Below the pieces are notes generated by a model. It had not been told where the DNA came from, did not search any database, and saw only the letters and a list, made by a program, of their open reading frames with translations. Shown piece by piece: positions 60,101-64,000 of a stretch of DNA of 64,000 nt (positions within the stretch are counted from its first letter, which is position 1; each line of letters opens with the position of its first letter). A program made the translations under genes and the position numbers. Source of the DNA: CAWCHZ01 sp963795555. GTDB lineage: Bacteria; Actinomycetota; Thermoleophilia; Solirubrobacterales; Solirubrobacteraceae. Location: NCBI GenBank assembly GCA_963795555.1, contig CAWCHZ010000002.1:620001-684000 (forward strand), written 5' to 3'.

Positions 60101-60868
60101 ACGATGGGCGCACGCCCAACCTTCCTCGCGCCGCCCGACGGGGATTGGCGCGACGTCGTGCCGTCGAGATTCGCGAGACGGTGGTCGCTCAACCGACGAC
60201 CGTTCGTTGCCCGGGGAGACGAACTTCTGTGGGGCCGACGGCAGGTGCTCGTTGCTCTGAACGTGATCCTCGGACAGATCTTGTCAGGTCGATTCCAGAC
60301 GCTCGCCGGTTCCCCGGAGCTTCGCGAGGAACTTGGGCGTCTGTCCGCGGAGGCCGGGATCGAGTTCCAGCACGAGGTCGCGGCGATCTTCCGAGCGGAC
60401 ACACGATTCGCCGTTGACGAGTCCGTCACGTCGCTGGGAGGCCACAGGCTTCAGCGACCAAACGGCGAGACCTTGGGCGACATCGACGTGGTCGCCGCCG
60501 ACCGGCTAGCTCGCATCCTCCACGCGGTCGAGTGCAAGGACTTGGCTGGCGCACTCACCCCCAGCGAGGTCGCCAGCGAGCTGTCTGAGCACTTCGACGA
60601 TGATGCCGACACCTCGTCGAGCAAGCATGCCGAGCGTGTCGCGTGGCTGCAAGCCCATCGCGCCGACGCTCTGGCTCAGCTGGGAATCGCGGAGGAGGCC
60701 TCTTCCTGGCGCGTGCACGGAATGTTCGTCACCGGAAGACCTGTGATGGCCCCCTACATCCGGGATGTCGCCTTCGAGATCGTGGCCTCGGGTGATCTCG
60801 GAGCATGGATCGCAGCTCGGCCGCAGCCCCAGCGTACCCCCAGGCGCAGGAACAGGCGCAAACGCTAA
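57185..60868 (+). CDS. Large protein (about 1227 aa) with C-terminal PD-(D/E)XK nuclease motif
   Basis: 1227 residues from ATG 57185; TTG 57140 would add 15, and neither has a strong ribosome site. Residues 1-1050 are mostly helical with no recognised domain, no Walker motifs, no signal and no membrane helix. The C-terminal roughly 170 residues have a restriction-nuclease-like core: IEFQHEVAAIFRADTRFAV, then D1101 in GETLGDIDVVA, a 14-residue gap, and E1116-C-K1118 in HAVECKDLAGALTPSEVASEL, followed by KHAERVAWL. This is the D-xn-ExK pattern of PD-(D/E)XK nucleases. Flanked by the inverted repeat and divergent from the TIGR02391-like gene; a DNA-targeting defence role is likely but unproven. 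Confidence 0.75.
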   Translation: MVLSGQPPAASRFRNVRSVLADIDPTQVAASAGALSLLPTNAHRLWRLGVLAALTSEVPARPGARPLTQPVLGGLLMTGDIAGAAAQQEDPFEDVLTEELVFFGGSYLVGSGLASDCVYIVRLVVCSLLLSDVLPEPLRGELTMLAQATFALSDHVLRRAGLSRDEIPAAPPSAGVDVPGQSRLRRLADELIFSAESLAAIKGVELSSLEPLIVDAGARRFEDADLVEGLTDRWPLIRFGDRVVLAKPFDLLVALRHHLVTEAVGAVGAQPVAAAFGAVVDEEVTNSFLRLRLDVEVIRRDPSKPWTEMSGQLDTDIEMLCLVCSDPMLDLSENPYGIYDTRALLDAVHARFVQAAQATSGRVFGLLIGQPTGRGAFYGLQRRDRENLEREVMSAADLQIIARMEHGDPLALWKFSAACSSLRAAEQIVSFGMLDLYSVYHGHERSLDHLRDATLVTVAPGSGAEIRQRTKASRDFHGAFYIDGTIREVEREEDHGLSPRFYHLTEISEPRLILHVGNAPVDLWVAGPAGGDRPRRSWHLVETVAYWLNELTDLLREPLSALSHSIPCLQLAIDVDHPDFWFSSAEDPGGEEIARCRLTRYEVEIALGPRIRRAAPSPDNAADRMLVAVIIDAIDALCQAHGGQQMPLDHKRTLRDAVAPEGIKKHILFFPSIGNELIARADGPARTVQTADVSAARALIGAYVTTTFGLRNQVVPRDQREQVVRTSVEYLLAEAQALLASARPDGLLEQILAANERIIAESEHSRAVLPARLATYPEAGAQGWLRDEAARANQASVCCRFMAEYVAAQPPTGSEPWSLVRYDRAMALTAEMISWAYLDDAFYYGMTDVGLLVNEEGQLRLEEQDRYELGRAAYFDQHVAAQRDTMERILLRRFQARPSSGPSELVKRINPLMVSDAGVTLTELGELLHAASACAASTEAEIVVMDRAAAVATVAGDLQWDATKLDRALSYLTMGARPTFLAPPDGDWRDVVPSRFARRWSLNRRPFVARGDELLWGRRQVLVALNVILGQILSGRFQTLAGSPELREELGRLSAEAGIEFQHEVAAIFRADTRFAVDESVTSLGGHRLQRPNGETLGDIDVVAADRLARILHAVECKDLAGALTPSEVASELSEHFDDDADTSSSKHAERVAWLQAHRADALAQLGIAEEASSWRVHGMFVTGRPVMAPYIRDVAFEIVASGDLGAWIAARPQPQRTPRRRNRRKR

Positions 60869-61315
60869 GGCTGGAATCAGCTCGTGCCGGCGGAAACCTG
60901 CCCGCCGCGCTGACGAGCCCGCCACCCCGCTCACTTTCGGGTTCTGTCAGATGTTGGCTCACGTGCCCTGGAGCGCCTTTTCCGCGGTTGACGCCAGAGC
61001 CAACAAGACCGTTCCTACGCTGACGAGAAGGTCGCCCGCGGTCAGAGCGCCACTCAGATGGAGCCCAAGGAACGTTGCGCGTGACCAGCTGCTTCGAGCA
61101 GCACGCGTCGATTCTCGCGGCGACGTCGGCGGAATCCCGGTCGAACCGAAACCGATCATCGCCTCTCCCCGGGAGGCGACAGAGATCAGAGCGTTAGGGT
61201 GGTCGATCGTTGTCTGGCCCATGGCGATCAACCCGAACGCGCTGCGCACGTTGTGCAAGCGCCGCCACACGATCGCTTTGACCATCCCGCTGTACGCCAT
61301 CGGGGCGATCACAAT

Positions 61316-61388
61316 GGCGACATTGCGATCGCCACGGTCGGGCCCGATCCGCGCCGCGGCGCGCTGCTGGTATCGGCCCAGAGGCGCG
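61316..61388 (-). repeat. 73-bp inverted repeat, right arm
   Basis: Inverted copy of 55856-55928 (one mismatch). It lies 447 bp after the stop of the large nuclease-like gene. Confidence 0.95.
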
Positions 61389-61627
61389 CACCTCCCTCCT
61401 GATCCCGGCCCGCTCGCCGGGGTCCGCGAGGCGACTTCGAGAAACGCCTGCGGGTTCTTGTACGGCTGGCGCGGATCGCAGTACAGGGGTCATCGGCCGT
61501 GTCCGGCTCGTGTCCTGTGGTTGTCATGTCCCCGTCGTGTGCCGGTCTTGCCGCCAGCGCCCTGTTTTGCCTGCATACGAATGGTTTTTGGTGGGTTCCC
61601 CGCCCCTCGAAGCGCTGCGCGTTTCGT

Positions 61628-61694
61628 GATTTGACCACCCTCCCCCTCCTTGAGGGATGAGAGGGGGTTGGTAGACAGTAAGGGTGGTCAAATC
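61628..61694. repeat. Perfect 14-bp inverted repeat with nested hairpin
   Basis: GATTTGACCACCCT (61628-61641) and AGGGTGGTCAAATC (61681-61694) are exact complements. Inside them CCCCCTC (61642-61648) can pair with GAGGGGG (61661-61667). Could be a terminator, a protein-binding site or an element end. Confidence 0.85.
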
Positions 61695-61780
61695 AACGGG
61701 GCGGGGATGTGGATTTGGGAGGGGTTGGTTGGTGGGCGCTGGCTGGGTTGGTGGTGGGGTGGTGGAGTTGGTTGTTTGGT

Positions 61781-61838
61781 GGGGGAGACGAGAGGAGATG
61801 TGCGGGGAGCTGGTGGTGTCCTCTCTTCTCCCCCACAC
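61781..61838. repeat. 18-bp inverted repeat after a G-rich tract
   Basis: GTGGGGGAGACGAGAGGA (61781-61798) and TCCTCTCTTCTCCCCCAC (61821-61838) are complementary except for one base, with a 22-nt loop. The plus strand before it is unusually G-rich and C-poor. Confidence 0.85.
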
Positions 61839-62173
61839 CCCCTCTTCTCTCCTCTGGATTCCGGCGGAGCGGAGACGGTCGCCTGGGACGGCAGCAGGTC
61901 CTTGGCGACAGTCTGTCGAGCGACGTCTGCGCCGAGCAGATGGCCGGAGACGGTCGCGGTGGTGGCGGCAGCGGCTGGAATGGCCGCCGGGCCTGGTGGC
62001 CACGGGGCCGCGCAGCGCGCGGGTGCTCGCACGTCGGAAGGATGCCGAGGCGGGTCGCCGGTCACGGTTGCCGCGGCGCTCGCTCTCGGGCCGCCCGGCG
62101 CGTCGGCGCGTGCGTGCGGCGGCTTGGTCGGAACTCTCGGATTGATCGAGAATGGCCGATGTGATGAGAATGC

Positions 62174-62190
62174 TTGACATCACGTGATGT
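62174..62190 (+). promoter_or_regulatory. TTGACA overlapping a perfect 14-bp palindrome
   Basis: ACATCACGTGATGT (62177-62190) is a perfect palindrome that overlaps a consensus -35 TTGACA (62174-62179). This is a classic operator position for a repressor. It lies about 390 bp upstream of the excisionase-like gene; the -10 is not clear. Confidence 0.5.
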
Positions 62191-62582
62191 TCGTGATGGG
62201 CTAGGGTTGTGTTTGCAAGGTCGGGATCGACGGGGGTTGGGAGCGCTGGTCGTGTCCAGCTAGTAGCCCGTGTGCTGGTGTCAATCCGCGAAAGCGGAGG
62301 GGGCATCCGCGAAGCGGGCGCGAGTCCGCGCGACCGCGGCGGGGATCGACCGCGGCAGCCCGAGGCGCTCGGCGCGCAGCCCGGACCCGGCGGCCCCGCC
62401 GGGCGAGCGCCGGGTAGCGGACGAGCCAGAACCCGTCAAGCCCGCACGGCCGCCCCGCCACAACCACGGTCCGGAGCGGGCTTGACAGAACCTGCCCCGC
62501 CCGCAGACGAGCAGGCCAGGTCGGCCAGGGCCGACCTGAATCGATAGCGGGCAACACCCGGGCGGTCCGGTTCCGAAGAGCA

Positions 62583-63119
62583 ATGCAGGCGCTCACGACA
62601 GTCCCCAATAGGCACTCTGACCCCTACGATCGACAGCCCTTCGTACGGGCGCGGCGCGGGCCGCGCGCACTGGCGGCTGCGGTTGAGCTGTCCGCAGCGA
62701 CGATCGAGGCGATCGCCGCGCGCGTGGCGCAGCTCATCAACAGCCAGCCTGACCAGCCAGCAGTGCTGATGGACGCCCAGCAGATCGCCGGGCACTTCGG
62801 CCTGAGCCGCGCGTGGGTCTACGAGCATGCCCAGGAGCTGGGTGCGATCCAGCTCGGCACCGGCACCCGGCCGCGCCTGCGTTTTGACCTCGCGACGGTC
62901 ACGGAGACGCTGCGCACGCGACACACCGCGCGCTCGGCCGTCCCTCAGAGCGCGCCGTCGGCTGCTCCGCAGAGCGCGTCCTTGCCGGCGTCGCGTGATG
63001 TCCAGTGGCCGCAGCGTCGTCCTCCGCGTGCCCGCAAGCCGACGACGCCGCTGCTGCCGATCGGTGGCTCGCGGGGGGCGCGGTATGCGTGCGCGCCGGT
63101 CTTCGGTGAGCAACGCTGA
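62583..63119 (+). CDS. Excisionase-like helix-turn-helix protein
   Basis: 178 residues. The central part DAQQIAGHFGLSRAWVYEHAQELGAIQLGTGTRPRLRFDLATV is the winged-helix/HTH pattern of excisionase and MerR-like DNA-binding domains. The C-terminal third is Pro/Ser/Arg-rich and disordered. Its stop overlaps the integrase ATG (TGATG), which supports an xis-int operon. It would bind att-site DNA or the operator upstream. Confidence 0.75.
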   Translation: MQALTTVPNRHSDPYDRQPFVRARRGPRALAAAVELSAATIEAIAARVAQLINSQPDQPAVLMDAQQIAGHFGLSRAWVYEHAQELGAIQLGTGTRPRLRFDLATVTETLRTRHTARSAVPQSAPSAAPQSASLPASRDVQWPQRRPPRARKPTTPLLPIGGSRGARYACAPVFGEQR

Positions 63120-64000
63120 TGCCACGGCCAGGCGGAGGGGAGGTCGTCGAGCGGGCGCGTGCCCGGGGCGTGGTGTTCGCATTGCGCTTCCGGGCCTACG
63201 GCCGCCGTCGCTATGTGACGCTGGGTGGCTCTTGGGAGGGTTGGACGCGAGCGCGGGCGCAGACGGAGCTTGAGAACATCCAGGCGGATGTGCGCCGTGG
63301 GATCTGGCGCCCGGCGGAGCCGCCGCCGGTGGTCGAGCCCAAGGGCGATCCGACCTTCCATGAGTTTGCCTCCGAGTGGTTTGAGGCCCACCGCCGGGAG
63401 TGGCGCCAGAACACGGTGCTCGACTATCACTGGCAGCTCTCCGAGCATCTGCTGGCGTTCTTCGCCGGGCATCGGCTCTCGCAGATCACCGTCTCCGAGG
63501 TCGATCGTTACCGCAACCACAAGCTCGCGGAGGGCCGCCTTGGTGCGACGTCGATCAACAAGACGATCACCCGCCTGGCGCAGATCCTCGAGGTCGCGGT
63601 CGAGTACGAGCTGATCGCGCGCAACCCGGCGGCCGGCAAGCGCCGGCGGCTGAGAGCCGCAAAGCCCCCGGCGGTGTGGCTGGATCGCGCGGAGCACATC
63701 CAGGCGCTCCTCGACGCGGCCGGGGAGCTTGACCGCGAGGCGCGCGCAGACCGCCAGGTACCCCGCCGCGTGATCCTCGCCACCCTCGTCTACGCCGGCC
63801 TGAGGATCGGTGAGCTGCTCGACCTGCGCTGGGCAGACGTCGACCTCGCCGCCAACCAGATCACCGTCAGAGCGTCCAAGACCTACGCCGGCATCCGCCA
63901 GATCGACGTGCTGCCGGTGCTCCATGCCGAGCTCGCCGCCCACAAGGCAGCCAGCGTGCATACCGCTCCCGGTGATCTGGTCGTGCCAACGGGCAGCGGT
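63119..64000 (+). CDS. Tyrosine recombinase/integrase (partial, runs off the window)
   Basis: 294 residues are visible. An N-terminal arm-binding region (VVFALRFRAYGRRRYVTLGGSWEGWTRARAQTELENIQADVRRG) precedes a core-binding SAM-like domain (FHEFASEWFEAHRREWRQNTVLDYHWQLSEHLLAFF). The catalytic domain begins with the first Arg in YAGLRIGELLDLRWADVDL and Lys in VRASKTYAGIRQIDVLP. The H-x-x-R and Tyr motifs lie beyond the edge. It likely integrates the element at a tRNA-Arg gene, given the tRNA fragment at 54 kb. Confidence 0.9.
   Translation, partial: MPRPGGGEVVERARARGVVFALRFRAYGRRRYVTLGGSWEGWTRARAQTELENIQADVRRGIWRPAEPPPVVEPKGDPTFHEFASEWFEAHRREWRQNTVLDYHWQLSEHLLAFFAGHRLSQITVSEVDRYRNHKLAEGRLGATSINKTITRLAQILEVAVEYELIARNPAAGKRRRLRAAKPPAVWLDRAEHIQALLDAAGELDREARADRQVPRRVILATLVYAGLRIGELLDLRWADVDLAANQITVRASKTYAGIRQIDVLPVLHAELAAHKAASVHTAPGDLVVPTGSG

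Larger units (their letters stand above)
60869..62582. other. 1.7 kb without a convincing gene
   Basis: It contains the right inverted-repeat arm (61316-61388), two large inverted repeats (61628-61694 and 61781-61838), a G-rich plus-strand block of GGTTGG/GGTGG runs (61690-61790) and the palindromic operator (62177-62190). Many overlapping frames exist, but none has family motifs, a good ribosome site or conserved composition. A minus-strand frame at about 60959-61312 ending in a hydrophobic segment is the only marginal candidate. Confidence 0.65.

Noticed and set aside
60959..61312. Minus-strand frame with a C-terminal hydrophobic segment
   Set aside because: Weak start, no ribosome site and no family; it ends near the inverted-repeat arm. 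Kept only as a marginal candidate.
61684..62164. Several overlapping plus-strand frames in the G-rich region
   Set aside because: All three frames are open because of base skew; Trp/Gly/Val-rich translations without motifs.

Overview
The window is high-GC chromosomal DNA with actinobacterial gene order. The pyruvate phosphate dikinase - dGTPase - DnaG block, the yebC-ruvCAB-secDF-recJ-rel block, frequent GTG starts, an LLM-class (F420-type) oxidoreductase and a DUF6458 protein point to a deep-branching actinobacterium, most likely class Thermoleophilia (Solirubrobacterales or relatives). That placement is inference from gene content; no rRNA is present.

Left part (1-20 kb): glutaredoxin, recO, ppdK, dgt, dnaG, an HTH-HNH nuclease, tRNA-Asn, a glycosyltransferase/LLM oxidoreductase pair, an FAD-dependent reductase, tRNA-Met(CAU), a phosphate-uptake operon (DUF47 regulator, PiT permease, small membrane protein) behind a PHO-box-like repeat, DUF6458, a methyltransferase, a histidine phosphatase, a two-domain cupredoxin, a SEDS (FtsW/RodA) protein and TatA.

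Middle (20-53 kb): two envelope proteins, an RpiR regulator, pdxS-pdxT, the proline-catabolic enzymes as separate genes (P5C dehydrogenase and proline dehydrogenase), a GT39-like glycosyltransferase, an MMPL transporter, an atypical RpiB homologue, an enolase-superfamily/phosphomannomutase/metallo-hydrolase operon (the mutase is frameshifted), yebC-ruvC-ruvA-ruvB, a zinc-ribbon/PAS-like protein, a fused SecDF with an 8 x 18 bp repeat, RecJ, Rel, a diacylglycerol-kinase-like protein, and a SAM riboswitch controlling a threonine-synthase-like PLP enzyme plus a MoaD/ThiS sulfur carrier.

Right part (53-64 kb) is accessory. It has two PIN-toxin modules, a 3' fragment of a tRNA-Arg gene (candidate attachment site), orphan genes, and a 5.4 kb cassette bounded by a 73 bp inverted repeat (72/73 identical). 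The cassette holds a TIGR02391/Ymh-like protein and a divergent, roughly 1,230-residue protein ending in a PD-(D/E)XK nuclease motif. Beyond it lie structured G-rich DNA, an excisionase-like gene behind a palindromic operator, and a tyrosine integrase cut by the window end. I read this as an integrative element carrying a candidate undescribed defence cassette.

A recurring oddity of the core region is that five, probably six, same-strand gene junctions carry a short direct repeat of the stop/start overlap (GTGA or ATGA). One copy ends the upstream gene and the other starts the downstream gene, as if an ancestral 4-nt overlap was split by a tandem duplication.
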